From: Bacteroidota bacterium
GTDB lineage: Bacteria; Bacteroidota; JABWAT01
NCBI GenBank assembly: GCA_013360915.1
Contig: JABWAT010000001.1
Span: 317,259-381,258 of the forward strand
Direction of reading: 5' to 3'
Length of the DNA: 64,000 nt
The notes below the pieces were generated by a model. The model was given only the letters and a program-made list of their open reading frames with translations. It had not been told where the DNA came from and did not search any database. Of this stretch, positions 8,913 to 17,800 are shown in pieces (the first letter of the stretch is position 1; every line of letters begins with the position of its first letter). A program made the position numbers and the translations under genes.

Positions 8913-10376
8913 ATGGCCGCCAATCATCATGATACCACCAACGCCATTTACGATGTGTACAACCCGACTTATTGGGATCCGGCCTCCCTCTCCCATGAAC
9001 TGAACCGCATTTACGACATCTGCAACGGGTGCCGGCTGTGTTTCAACATCTGCCCGTCGTTTCCCGCTCTTTTTAACAGCATCGATCAGCATACAGACCT
9101 GAAACGGGCCAGAGCCGTTCAGTCAGGCCTGGTTTCAGAAAAAATCGAAAAGGAAACCTATGACGATTCCCGGCCCGAGGGAGAACATGCCGTCGAGGCT
9201 TCAATCGAAGCCACCTTTTCGGGCACGGTCTATGACCTGACGGATGAAGAAAAATGGAAAGTGGTCGACCTGTGCTACCAATGCAAATTGTGTGATCCGG
9301 TCTGCCCCTACACACCAGCCAAAGGTCACGATTTTCAGCTGGATTTCCCCAAACTGATGACCAGGGCCCAGGCCATCCGGACAAGAAAACGGGGCGTCAG
9401 GCCAAATGACAAATTCCTGAGCAACACAGACTTTTCCGGCAAAATGGGAACCATGATGGCTCCTCTGACCAACTTTGCCAATAACACCAAACTCATCCGG
9501 TCGGCCATGCACAAAATCATTGGCATCCACAAAGACCGTATGTTACCTGATTTTCAGAGTGAAACACTCGAGAAATGGTATAAAAAACACAAAGCAACCG
9601 TTAAAACCAGTGCCTCCAGCGGCGAAAAGGTGGTCATCTTCGCCACCTGTTTCACCAACAACAACGATCCGTCTGTTGGTAAGGCCGCTATCCGGATTCT
9701 GGAGCACAATGAGGTCGAGGTTCAATACCCGGTTCAGCAATGTTGCGGGGCTCCCTACCTCTCCCCCGGAGATTTTGAAGGATTTAAAAAACAATCCCTG
9801 CCAAACATCCTCGAACTGTCACGCTGGGTCGAAAAAGGATACAAAATTGTGGTGACCGGTCCTCCCACCTGTTCTCTGACCATAAAAACGGAATACCTGC
9901 ATTACTTCAGTAAAAACGAGCCCGATGTATACCGGAAAATTCAGATGGTGGCTGCAGCAACCATGGATATTTCTGAGTACCTGGTGTCGCTGCACAAACA
10001 AGGCAAACTAAAAACAGACTTTAAGCACGAAATCGGTACAGTGAATTATCACTTGTCCTGCCATCTGAAAGCCCAGAATATGGGTTACAAGAGCCGGGAT
10101 CTGCTGCGGGTGGTTCCAAACACCAAGGTGAACCTCATCGATAAATGTTCCGGTATGGATGGTGGATGGGGAATGAAAGCCGAGTTTTTTGATGACTCCA
10201 TGGCTGTGGCTGCCAAACTGGTCAACTCCCTTAAGTCGAAGGAATGCAATACCACCTGCTCAGACTGTACCCTCGCCGGTCTGCAGGTTTACCAGGCAAG
10301 TAAACAGGAAATCAAACCCGTTCATCCGGTGGTCACCTTGTACAATGCCTACGGATTTGATGAAAAAGAAGGATAA
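8913..10376 (+). CDS. Fe-S oxidoreductase with two 4Fe-4S motifs and CCG-type domains
   Basis: 487 residues from the ATG at 8913 (AAGGT upstream). Two ferredoxin-like motifs come first: C37/C40/C43/C47 and C121/C124/C127/C131. The C-terminal half has CCG-type Cys-rich segments: a QCCGAPYLSPG loop, HLSCHLKAQN, KCSGMDGG and an unusual C-x3-C-x2-C cluster near the end. The architecture resembles the GlpC/HdrD group of electron-transfer proteins. It sits between rubrerythrin and a DUF3501 gene, six bases from the latter. From context I infer that it feeds electrons to the peroxide-reducing rubrerythrin; the donor is unknown. Confidence 0.88.
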   Translation: MAANHHDTTNAIYDVYNPTYWDPASLSHELNRIYDICNGCRLCFNICPSFPALFNSIDQHTDLKRARAVQSGLVSEKIEKETYDDSRPEGEHAVEASIEATFSGTVYDLTDEEKWKVVDLCYQCKLCDPVCPYTPAKGHDFQLDFPKLMTRAQAIRTRKRGVRPNDKFLSNTDFSGKMGTMMAPLTNFANNTKLIRSAMHKIIGIHKDRMLPDFQSETLEKWYKKHKATVKTSASSGEKVVIFATCFTNNNDPSVGKAAIRILEHNEVEVQYPVQQCCGAPYLSPGDFEGFKKQSLPNILELSRWVEKGYKIVVTGPPTCSLTIKTEYLHYFSKNEPDVYRKIQMVAAATMDISEYLVSLHKQGKLKTDFKHEIGTVNYHLSCHLKAQNMGYKSRDLLRVVPNTKVNLIDKCSGMDGGWGMKAEFFDDSMAVAAKLVNSLKSKECNTTCSDCTLAGLQVYQASKQEIKPVHPVVTLYNAYGFDEKEG

Positions 10377-10381
10377 CTCCA

Positions 10382-10966
10382 ATGGAAACGATTCAGGTTC
10401 AATCCCTGCTTAATATTGTCGAGTATGAAAAGGTCCGCAACCAGTACCGCCAGGAAATGATCGACTATAAGAAAAACCGTCGGGTTTTTCTGGGTCCTCA
10501 GATTTCGATGGTTTTCGAAAACATGAAGACCATCAAATTCCAGATACAGGAAATGATGCGTGCTGAACGGATGATTCGTGATCAGGAAATTGAACAGGAA
10601 ATCGAAATTTATAAAACCCTGCTTCCGACTAACAATGAACTCAGCGCCACGCTTTTCATCGAAATCACCGAGGAAGCGCGTATCCGCCAGGATCTTCATC
10701 AATTCATCGGAATGACCGACAATCAGTCACTGGTCCTTGCGGTTGGTTCAGAAAAAGTGGTTGCCATGTTTGAACCAGGTCGCAGCGAGGAAGATAAAAT
10801 TTCCTCGGTTCACTACATCCGGTTCCGTTTTACACCCGATCAGATCAGACAATTCACAAATCCGGATATTCCCGCCTCCTTCCGCATCAGCCACCGGAAT
10901 TATCAGCATGAGTTTGCCATTCCTCCTGCCATGAGAGCCTCGCTGATCAGTGATCTGTTGGCATGA
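10382..10966 (+). CDS. DUF3501 family protein
   Basis: 194 residues, starting 5 bases after the Fe-S oxidoreductase. The sequence matches my memory of DUF3501: a YEKVRNQYRQEMIDYKKNRRVFLGP start, a helical charged segment, and a C-terminal beta-rich part ending in HEFAIPPAMRASLISDL. No catalytic residues or cysteine clusters are evident and no signal peptide is present, so it is probably cytoplasmic. Its function is unknown. The repeated association with rubrerythrin and this type of Fe-S protein suggests a role in the same peroxide-defence unit, for example as an assembly or docking factor; that is inference. Confidence 0.82.
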   Translation: METIQVQSLLNIVEYEKVRNQYRQEMIDYKKNRRVFLGPQISMVFENMKTIKFQIQEMMRAERMIRDQEIEQEIEIYKTLLPTNNELSATLFIEITEEARIRQDLHQFIGMTDNQSLVLAVGSEKVVAMFEPGRSEEDKISSVHYIRFRFTPDQIRQFTNPDIPASFRISHRNYQHEFAIPPAMRASLISDLLA

Positions 10967-10989
10967 AGTAGTGACTGGTTGATGAGGGA

Positions 10990-11850
10990 GTGAAAACCTG
11001 GTTTTTTTTCATAGATGGATTGGGAATTGCACCCGACCCATCACCAGATAATCCGTTTGCTGATTGTAAAGGTTCCTTTCTCTGGAACCTGATGCACGGT
11101 CCTGTTCCTGATGGATGGTACAGTTACCCCGTCGATGCGTGTCTGGGCGTAGAGGGTCTGCCTCAAAGCGGAACCGGTCAGATTTCCCTGCTTACCGGCA
11201 TCAATGCCGCACGTAAATTGGGACACCATCACGGACCCTTTCCACATACCAGTCAGCGAAAGTGGCTGGTTGACGACTCAATCGCCACCGATTGTAACAG
11301 ATCAGAGCGGTCCTGGGACCTTCTGAATGTCTATCCGGCTGCCTATTTCCAGTCCTTGCATGCCCGAAAAATAAGACTCTCCACATTTGGATTTCTTCAG
11401 ACACTCAACGGAAAAGCATTGCATCCCATGGAATCCCTGCAGACGGGTATTGGGTTTCCTCCCGTCCTCGACTTTCAGCCACTTCAACGGTTCGGGTTTC
11501 ATTTCAACATCGATTTTCCGCACGGGTCGGCACAACGCCTGATTGATCAATTCAGCCGGATCGACTTTGGAATCACCGAGTATTTTGAACTGGATTATTT
11601 CGGGCACCGTCAGGACCGGGCCCAACTGGTCAGATGTTTCCAGACCATTTCCACCTTTCTCGAAACCCTGGCTTCCCTTCCCGGAGCACCTGCTATTCTG
11701 ATTTCATCCGATCATGGCAACGCCGAGTCCCTGTCCACCAACGGACACACCCGACATCCAGTCCCCATGATTATGAATTTTTCTCCTCCGTTTGTACCTT
11801 CCTCCATTACTGATCTCCGGGTATTGTTAAATCATAGCTTGTCCAAATAA
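10990..11850 (+). CDS. Alkaline-phosphatase-superfamily metalloenzyme (phosphoglycerate-mutase-like)
   Basis: 286 residues. Metal-site motifs of the superfamily are visible: FIDGLG at residues 7-12, SGTGQISLLTG (nucleophile Ser/Thr), ELDYFGH, SSDHGNAES and a late NGHTRHP histidine. This resembles a short form of cofactor-independent phosphoglycerate mutase or phosphopentomutase; the substrate is not evident. The start is a GTG at 10990 directly behind GAGGGA; no ATG would retain the first metal-binding Asp. The gene ends one base before comEC, so the two are almost certainly co-translated. Confidence 0.8.
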   Translation: MKTWFFFIDGLGIAPDPSPDNPFADCKGSFLWNLMHGPVPDGWYSYPVDACLGVEGLPQSGTGQISLLTGINAARKLGHHHGPFPHTSQRKWLVDDSIATDCNRSERSWDLLNVYPAAYFQSLHARKIRLSTFGFLQTLNGKALHPMESLQTGIGFPPVLDFQPLQRFGFHFNIDFPHGSAQRLIDQFSRIDFGITEYFELDYFGHRQDRAQLVRCFQTISTFLETLASLPGAPAILISSDHGNAESLSTNGHTRHPVPMIMNFSPPFVPSSITDLRVLLNHSLSK

Positions 11851-14226
11851 ATGAGAATCGGGCCACACCCGTTGGCCCAGCCCATTGGATTTCTGGCAAC
11901 TGCAACGGTCTTTGGAATGGCAGCCGCCCCGCTAACCGGGCACCTGCCATGGTGGATTCCTGCTGGTCTGGCAACCATTGGACTGGGTCTGAGTCTGTCT
12001 TCACTTTTTCGCAGGAACCTGTTGGTGCTCCCATTACGGCTGGTGCTTATTTGGTCTGCAGTAGCCCTTCTTGCCTCCCAATGGTACACGGCAGGGACAC
12101 GGAAGCCCGATCTACCCGATCTGTCCGTAGCCGTTCCTGTACGGGTCACCGTCCTCAGGACCGACCGGCAACCCAACGGAAAGGCCGTGGTTGATTTCCG
12201 TATCCATGCCATTTCCGATACAGAAAAATGGATTCCCGTACAAGCTGGTCTGCGGGTTTATGCAGATTCTATAACCGGTCCGTGGTGGCAGGAAGGAATC
12301 GGATACGAATTGTTGGTTCCCTTAAAAAAACCGCCGCCGGCCACGAATTTTCATGACTTCGATTTTAAATCGTGGTTGTTAAAGAACAACATTCATTATC
12401 TCATCCGCTCCACAGAAATCAGATCGGCCAGCCTGTTTCCCGAACTGAATGATTCCTTCGGCATTTTGATCGGCAGGCTGCGCTTCCGGATTGAACGGAT
12501 TCTTGCACAATCCATTCCGTCATCCGATGGCCAGGCCTTTGCAAGAGGGTTGCTTCTCGGAAGCCGCTCTTGGGTGGAAAAGGAAGATATTCAGGCCTTC
12601 TCAGAAACCGGGACCCTCCATATTCTCAGCGTCAGCGGACTTCATGCAGGCTTGGTGGCGCTGATTCTCTATACACCCCTGATTCGGCTGAGAAGCCGCT
12701 TCCCGGGAAAGGGCGAAAAAATACGGGTGCTGATCACATTGGCAGGTCTGGCTTTTTACGGGCAACTCACCGGTTGGCCGGTCAGTATGATTCGTTCTAT
12801 CATCATGACCTCTGCATTTCTCTCCACAAACCTGATGAACCGGCACAGGGAATCCTGGTCCCCATGGCTGTTTTCCCTGACGGCCATCTTATGGCTGTTT
12901 CCCGACCAATTGACCGATCCAGGATTTCTGTTATCGTTTCTGGCTGTTGGTGCTGTGATCATTGCCTCGCGGGTTCTCAGTCATTATTCCGGTGACCGTC
13001 CGGTTAATCCGGTCCTGTCTTCTGGTTTTATCACCGTTCTGGCTGTTCTGGCTACCGCACCGGTAACGGTTGCCCTTTTTCAGAATCTGCCTTTTTCCGG
13101 ATCGGCCGCCAATCTGCTGATCATCCCGCTGACGAGCCTGGTCCTGATCTTCACCTTTCTTGCGGTATTGGCTGCTCCGTTTCCCTTTCTTTCCGAAGCC
13201 TATGGAGAGGCGGTTTCCCTGTTTACCGACTGGATCTATCAGGTCGTTTCAGCAGCACATCAGCTGCCGGGATCCTTTTTCCGGTTTCAATCAGGCGATT
13301 GGCTCTGGCTGTTGGTATGGGTCTCGCTTCTGGTGGCCCTTTTTGCCTGGAACTGGTGCAGAACCACTTTTGCAGCATGGCTATGTGTTTGGATTGCAAT
13401 ATTGGCCCTGGTAACCCGGTTTTTTCAACCGCTGCCCACCCGTGTTGATTTTATCGATTGCGGTCAGGGCGACCTGTCGGTGATCCGGACGGAGAGACAC
13501 CTGATTTTAATTGATGCTGGTCCGGAATGGGCAGACAGGAAACCAGTTTCATCCACCATTTCCGGTCTGGTGAAATCGGCTGGTGAGGCAGAAATTGACT
13601 GGCTGATTGTGACCCATCCGCATCTCGATCATTATGGGGGTGCAGTCACGTTGCCAGTGCCAATCCGAAGGCTGGTAATCGGGGATACTTTACACGCCGG
13701 TCCTCATTTTCACCGATGGATTTCCCACCTGAAAAGCCAGGGAACAGACGTTACTCAGGTCAATCACACGTTAAAAATAAACCTGGGCGCCAGCGAAGCG
13801 TTGTATGTCGTTAATGCAACAGAACCTACCGATCAGGCAAATAATCAGAGTCTGCTGATCAGGTATCAGGGGAAAAATCAGTCGGTGCTGTGGGCCGGGG
13901 ATGCTGAGGCGGATCTCGAAAACCATTTTTCAAGAGCTCTTCCCGCCGGTTTCCTGCATGCATCCATCCTTAAAATTTCCCATCATGGGAGCAGAACCAG
14001 TTCAGAACACCAGTTTCTGGAAACCGTAGAGCCGGCGTGGGTTGTGATTTCGGCTGGAAGAAACAATGAGTATGGTCATCCCCATCAGGAAACTTTGACT
14101 GTTTTACGGGAAAAACAGATTCCGACCCTCATCACAGCACAATCGGGAGGAATTCGTCTGGTTCCCGGTGAGGAAGGGGCGGTACCGGTTACCTGCCTGA
14201 ATCTGAAGGAGCTGGGGAAATGGTGA
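11851..14226 (+). CDS. comEC: ComEC/Rec2-type DNA uptake channel
   Basis: 791 residues with the full three-part layout. The N-terminal region has two membrane helices and an OB-like soluble part (DUF4131). The polytopic competence domain carries the SVSGLHAGL motif near residue 260. The C-terminal metallo-beta-lactamase domain has DCGQGD, THPHLDHYGG and SHHGSRTSSE. It carries single-stranded DNA across the inner membrane, and the MBL domain may be the nuclease. The ATG follows the previous stop codon with no gap. The last 38 bases overlap the converging exbD gene. Confidence 0.93.
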   Translation: MRIGPHPLAQPIGFLATATVFGMAAAPLTGHLPWWIPAGLATIGLGLSLSSLFRRNLLVLPLRLVLIWSAVALLASQWYTAGTRKPDLPDLSVAVPVRVTVLRTDRQPNGKAVVDFRIHAISDTEKWIPVQAGLRVYADSITGPWWQEGIGYELLVPLKKPPPATNFHDFDFKSWLLKNNIHYLIRSTEIRSASLFPELNDSFGILIGRLRFRIERILAQSIPSSDGQAFARGLLLGSRSWVEKEDIQAFSETGTLHILSVSGLHAGLVALILYTPLIRLRSRFPGKGEKIRVLITLAGLAFYGQLTGWPVSMIRSIIMTSAFLSTNLMNRHRESWSPWLFSLTAILWLFPDQLTDPGFLLSFLAVGAVIIASRVLSHYSGDRPVNPVLSSGFITVLAVLATAPVTVALFQNLPFSGSAANLLIIPLTSLVLIFTFLAVLAAPFPFLSEAYGEAVSLFTDWIYQVVSAAHQLPGSFFRFQSGDWLWLLVWVSLLVALFAWNWCRTTFAAWLCVWIAILALVTRFFQPLPTRVDFIDCGQGDLSVIRTERHLILIDAGPEWADRKPVSSTISGLVKSAGEAEIDWLIVTHPHLDHYGGAVTLPVPIRRLVIGDTLHAGPHFHRWISHLKSQGTDVTQVNHTLKINLGASEALYVVNATEPTDQANNQSLLIRYQGKNQSVLWAGDAEADLENHFSRALPAGFLHASILKISHHGSRTSSEHQFLETVEPAWVVISAGRNNEYGHPHQETLTVLREKQIPTLITAQSGGIRLVPGEEGAVPVTCLNLKELGKW

Positions 14227-14677
14227 TTTTATTGCGGTTCAGAAGATAAAGTCCATCCAGAACACCGACCACCTGACCATAGGATACTCCTGCTTCCGGA
14301 CTGAGAATGAGGGGTGTTTCACCTGCCGGGAACTGCCCGGTACGCATGGCATTGAACAGTGAATCCGGACTTGATTGTACCTGCTCCCCTTCCCGGGAAG
14401 ACCAGACCACCCGGCCATCCCGCAAAATGGAAATTCTGGGTGTTTCCCCCATCGGTTCACCGGCGCCCTGTCTCTGAGTTTGCGACTCGCCCGGCTGGAT
14501 GGAAAGTTGCGCAGGCTGACGGTAAACAGTGGTCAGCATGAAAAAGGTAAGCAGCAGAAAAGCCATGTCCACCATGGGTGTCATGTCCAGAAAGACCCGG
14601 TTATACGTTCGTACCGGACGTTCCTGCGGAGGGTTCAGGGCTGACGGGTCAGCAGGTGAAAACGTTTGATGTTGCAT
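14189..14677 (-). CDS. ExbD/TolR family protein (second copy)
   Basis: 162 residues. One transmembrane helix (about residues 35-52) carries the family's key Asp in the MTPMVDMAFLLLTFF segment. The remainder is a periplasmic domain with a Pro/Gln-rich linker and a TolR-like SYGQVVGVLD segment. These proteins couple proton flow through an ExbB/TolQ stator to an outer-membrane partner. It is the last gene of a lipoprotein-exbB-exbD-exbD set and overlaps the preceding exbD by 43 bases and the convergent comEC by 38. Confidence 0.9.
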   Translation of the reverse strand: MQHQTFSPADPSALNPPQERPVRTYNRVFLDMTPMVDMAFLLLTFFMLTTVYRQPAQLSIQPGESQTQRQGAGEPMGETPRISILRDGRVVWSSREGEQVQSSPDSLFNAMRTGQFPAGETPLILSPEAGVSYGQVVGVLDGLYLLNRNKITISPAPSDSGR

Positions 14678-15078
14678 TCTCTGAATAGTCCGATCAGGCT
14701 GTCAACCGTTGCATAGGCAACCGATTGATCCACCCGAAGTTGAAGTGAAAACGCAGAATCAGCTTTTTGAACGGCAATCAGGTCCGATTTCAGTTCCTTA
14801 AGCTCCCGCATGGTATGAGTAGTCAGTCGCCGGTTTCCGCTGGCATCGGGGTTATAAAACACTTCCAGTTGGTTGGGGCCAGCCAGGGAAACAACCACCC
14901 GTCCCAGCTGAGCATCTTCTGCAGACCGGTTCCCCATGGGAAGGTCCACTGGCAACCGGCTCGGACTCCCAAAGGTGGTGGTCATGATAAAAAACGTCAG
15001 CAGCAGAAAGGCCACATCCACAAACGCCGTCATATCCAGGCGTAAACGACGTGTTTTATCAGTTTGATTCACGGCCAT
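14635..15078 (-). CDS. ExbD/TolR family protein (first copy)
   Basis: 147 residues from the ATG at 15078, which has AGGAA upstream; a longer frame reaching 15156 would lie inside exbB and starts with an unrelated sequence. The transmembrane Asp is in DMTAFVDVAFLLLTFF near residue 22. The periplasmic part ends in a TolR-like YATVDSLIGLFRECNI segment. Having two ExbD paralogues behind one ExbB is common in Bacteroidota and suggests a mixed stator complex. It overlaps exbB by 20 bases. Confidence 0.9.
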   Translation of the reverse strand: MAVNQTDKTRRLRLDMTAFVDVAFLLLTFFIMTTTFGSPSRLPVDLPMGNRSAEDAQLGRVVVSLAGPNQLEVFYNPDASGNRRLTTHTMRELKELKSDLIAVQKADSAFSLQLRVDQSVAYATVDSLIGLFRECNIKRFHLLTRQP

Positions 15079-15652
15079 GATAATTCCTGACGGCAGCATC
15101 AAAACGTTCGAGTCTGCGCTGAAACAGGTTGTGAAAGACAATTCCGGTGATGGCAACCATCAAACCACCCGCGGTGTTAATCAGCGCTTCCGAAATCCCC
15201 ACCGATAACTGAACCGCATCGGGGGCGCCGTACGTGGCCAGTGCCTGAAAGGACCGGATCATCCCAATGGTTGTTCCAAGCAATCCGACCAGGGTTGAGA
15301 TCGTGGCGAGGGTCGCAATTCCACTCAGATTGGCTTCGAGAAGCGGAAGAATCTGATGATATCGTTTCCTGACCTCGGCACTGCCTGCCTGGTCAATGGC
15401 CGTGTTAACCCAGAACCGACCACCAGGAACTCCCTTTCCGTTTGCGGATGGATCTGACCAGGATAATTCAACCGTTATTACAATGAGCCGGTCGGTGACC
15501 CATCCGATCATCAGAATACTCATAAAAAGAAGGGCAATTACCAGATAGCCACCATCTCTGATAAATCCGGGGAGCAGGTAGAAATAAATAATCACAGCAA
15601 GAATGGCAGCCAGTGTGATCAGTAAGAAATTAAACAGTCGGTAATTCATCAT
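15059..15652 (-). CDS. MotA/TolQ/ExbB proton channel protein
   Basis: 197 residues with two N-terminal helices (about 8-27 and 36-55), a cytoplasmic loop, and the conserved proton-channel core with ATISTLVGLLGTTIGMIRSFQ and the ISEALINTAGGLMVAITGIVFHNLF helix. It forms the inner-membrane stator with the two ExbD proteins downstream. No tonB or tolA lies next to this unit; the only TonB protein in the window is at 60.3 kb. Start at 15652 or the adjacent ATG at 15649, six bases after the lipoprotein stop codon. Confidence 0.9.
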   Translation of the reverse strand: MMNYRLFNFLLITLAAILAVIIYFYLLPGFIRDGGYLVIALLFMSILMIGWVTDRLIVITVELSWSDPSANGKGVPGGRFWVNTAIDQAGSAEVRKRYHQILPLLEANLSGIATLATISTLVGLLGTTIGMIRSFQALATYGAPDAVQLSVGISEALINTAGGLMVAITGIVFHNLFQRRLERFDAAVRNYHGRESN

Positions 15653-15657
15653 GGTTT

Positions 15658-16056
15658 TTAATCGATGGTAACCTGGTAAACCGGGTCTTCGGAAGTGATC
15701 CAGCCCAGTCCGATAAGTCGGTTTCTGATCAGGTTTGTTTTAAAAAAGGCAATGTCACTTCGCTGGTCCGATATCACTTCCAGAGGAAGGCGTTCTCCCT
15801 GCCCGGTTTGAATCCAGCCAATTAAGGTACCCGTTTTCTGTTCCCCGCCACCAAACCGGATGGTTAAACCACCTGCCGGTACCACGTGTTTCGAGTATAC
15901 CAGATTGGCACCATTCCAGTTCTGGTACCAGGTGATCAGGGAATCAGCGGTTGGAAGCAGTTCAGCCGGTGCCGATATCCGTACCGGAATGGACTTCTGA
16001 ACAGGCGAACAGGAAAAAATCAGAAAAGATGAAAGGATGAGGGGAAGGATTTTCAT
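15658..16056 (-). CDS. Small lipoprotein of unknown function
   Basis: 132 residues. The N terminus is a lipoprotein signal: basic MK, a hydrophobic stretch, then a lipobox ending at the Cys in LIFSC (residue 16). The rest is a small beta-rich domain I do not recognise. It is the first gene of the lipoprotein-exbB-exbD-exbD unit, so it may be a periplasmic part of the stator system; that is inference. The ATG is only 16 bases after the 3' end of tRNA-Pro, and the gap is pyrimidine-rich with no Shine-Dalgarno. Confidence 0.75.
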   Translation of the reverse strand: MKILPLILSSFLIFSCSPVQKSIPVRISAPAELLPTADSLITWYQNWNGANLVYSKHVVPAGGLTIRFGGGEQKTGTLIGWIQTGQGERLPLEVISDQRSDIAFFKTNLIRNRLIGLGWITSEDPVYQVTID

Positions 16057-16072
16057 GTAAAGAAGAAACGAG

Positions 16073-16152
<80 letters not shown>

Positions 16153-16156
16153 GTTG

Positions 16157-16187
16157 CAAAGTTAATCCGGAAACGAAGGTCAATCAA
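16157..16187 (-). promoter_or_regulatory. tRNA-Pro promoter
   Basis: Minus-strand TTGATT (16187-16182), 17-base spacer, TAACTTTG (16164-16157). This is an exact match to TTG-N20-TAnnTTTG, with the tRNA 5' end 10 bases downstream. It probably also drives the following four protein genes. Confidence 0.75.
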
Positions 16188-16195
16188 GAACCTGA

Positions 16196-17578
16196 TTATA
16201 AATGCTCACCAAATTTCGCTTGTTTGACAACAGGTGATTCGATGGGGGCACCTGCATGGTAGCCATAAATGGCGGTGGTTTTGGGGAGATGAGAGGCCAG
16301 CTCTTCCACATCGGCCAGTGCTGTATGAACCGGATCACCACTTACAGTGGTATCATGAAGAACGACATTACAATCAGAAAACCAGGTCGGATGCAAGAGG
16401 TCATATCCGGCTTTATCGATATCTCCCGATTTCAGACGCGATTCCAGAATATTGTTTTTGTAAAGAATATCTCCGCTGATCCCTACTTTTTTGCCGTTGA
16501 ATGAGAACTTGAATCCAAGGGTGTGAATCGGGTGGTAGTTGGTCCGTATCTCGATATTGGCACCGTGATAGTCAGAAAACTGCTTTCGGTTGTTCAGGTC
16601 GGTAAAATCAATGTAATCGTCAATGTTGCCGAAATTCGGATTAAAAATGGTCCTGAGGTGCTGATAAATTTCAGGAACAGTCAGAACACTCATCCGTTTA
16701 CCCTGGTTGATTTTTCTCGAGAGTATACCTGAAAATCCTTCAATGTGGTCTTCATGAACATGGGAAATGATGAAATCGTTGACCTGATCCAGGTGAATCC
16801 CCAATTGCCTTGCCTTGTCAAAGGTTTTCGCAGAAGGATCGATCCAGACCAGTCGGTTGTTCCAGCCCAGCAGAAAATTCGAAGTCACACCCGGACGGGT
16901 TCCGATGCCGGTGCCGGCCACAACCAGCGTGAGTTGGTCAGAGGGAAGGCTAAAATGAGGTACCTGATTCAGAATGGTGTCCACATAATGCCCTGCCTGT
17001 CCGTTCATAGAAATAAATGGATACTGACGGGAATCAAATACGAGTTTCTTTTTATCAAAAATGACCAGCTGATTGTTTTCGCGGTATTGGAACCGGAGGG
17101 TGCTGAGTGAAAATTCATCACGGATCGGACACCACTCAAACACATCGTCGACCCAGCGTTTCGGCTCAAATTTGGACCGCTCGGTTCCATACTCATCCTT
17201 GACGTAGTTTCCGTTCATCGGAATTTCAAGGCGGCCATAGATCTTCTTAAGATTTTCTTCAGTACTGATAAATTTGATCCGGTTCGGATTCATAAAATCC
17301 ATAAACCGTGAAATCCAGAGTTCAAATTCAAAGCCGGTATAACTGTCACCCAATTCATTTGTATTGGGCTCTGAAGCAAAAATGGCAACGGGTAATTTCT
17401 TGAATACCGGAAAGTAGGTTTTAAACAATTCGGGAACGGTATTGACCTGAACCAGGCCAATGGAAGTTTCTACGAGGTAAGCGGATAGCAGTCCGTTTTC
17501 ATCACCTATCCGGTAAACACCGTTACCGGTGGTGTATACGCCATCAGCTATTTTTTTAAAGGACGAAATTACATCCAC
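16196..17578 (-). CDS. Metallo-beta-lactamase-fold protein with a long N-terminal domain
   Basis: 460 residues. The C-terminal half is an intact MBL hydrolase: GTGIGTRPG near residue 220, HVHEDHIEG near 275, then later His, Asp (ISGD) and His (YGYHAG) ligands. The first 200 residues look like a second MBL fold that has lost its metal ligands (GLLSAYLVETSIGLVQVN, then a segment without HxHxDH). The substrate is unknown. The start is a GTG at 17578 behind GGGAG. It stands alone between the tRNA-Pro promoter and the 574-residue Rossmann gene. Confidence 0.8.
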   Translation of the reverse strand: MDVISSFKKIADGVYTTGNGVYRIGDENGLLSAYLVETSIGLVQVNTVPELFKTYFPVFKKLPVAIFASEPNTNELGDSYTGFEFELWISRFMDFMNPNRIKFISTEENLKKIYGRLEIPMNGNYVKDEYGTERSKFEPKRWVDDVFEWCPIRDEFSLSTLRFQYRENNQLVIFDKKKLVFDSRQYPFISMNGQAGHYVDTILNQVPHFSLPSDQLTLVVAGTGIGTRPGVTSNFLLGWNNRLVWIDPSAKTFDKARQLGIHLDQVNDFIISHVHEDHIEGFSGILSRKINQGKRMSVLTVPEIYQHLRTIFNPNFGNIDDYIDFTDLNNRKQFSDYHGANIEIRTNYHPIHTLGFKFSFNGKKVGISGDILYKNNILESRLKSGDIDKAGYDLLHPTWFSDCNVVLHDTTVSGDPVHTALADVEELASHLPKTTAIYGYHAGAPIESPVVKQAKFGEHL

Positions 17579-17800
17579 CCAGTGGTCTCCCTGCCATTTT
17601 TGGTCCGGTTTGCACCGGGCTGACTATAAAATTAACAAACCGGCGCACAGCAATCAGTTGTTCAAATCACAAAACAACCTGTTCAGAACGAAATGAGGAC
17701 AAAAAACCGGTTGCCTGACACTACCTAACTTAATGAGAAAATGTCTGCTTTTCAAGCGCATCCGGTAATTCTGTACCTGATTCGGGAGATTTCATCGGGG

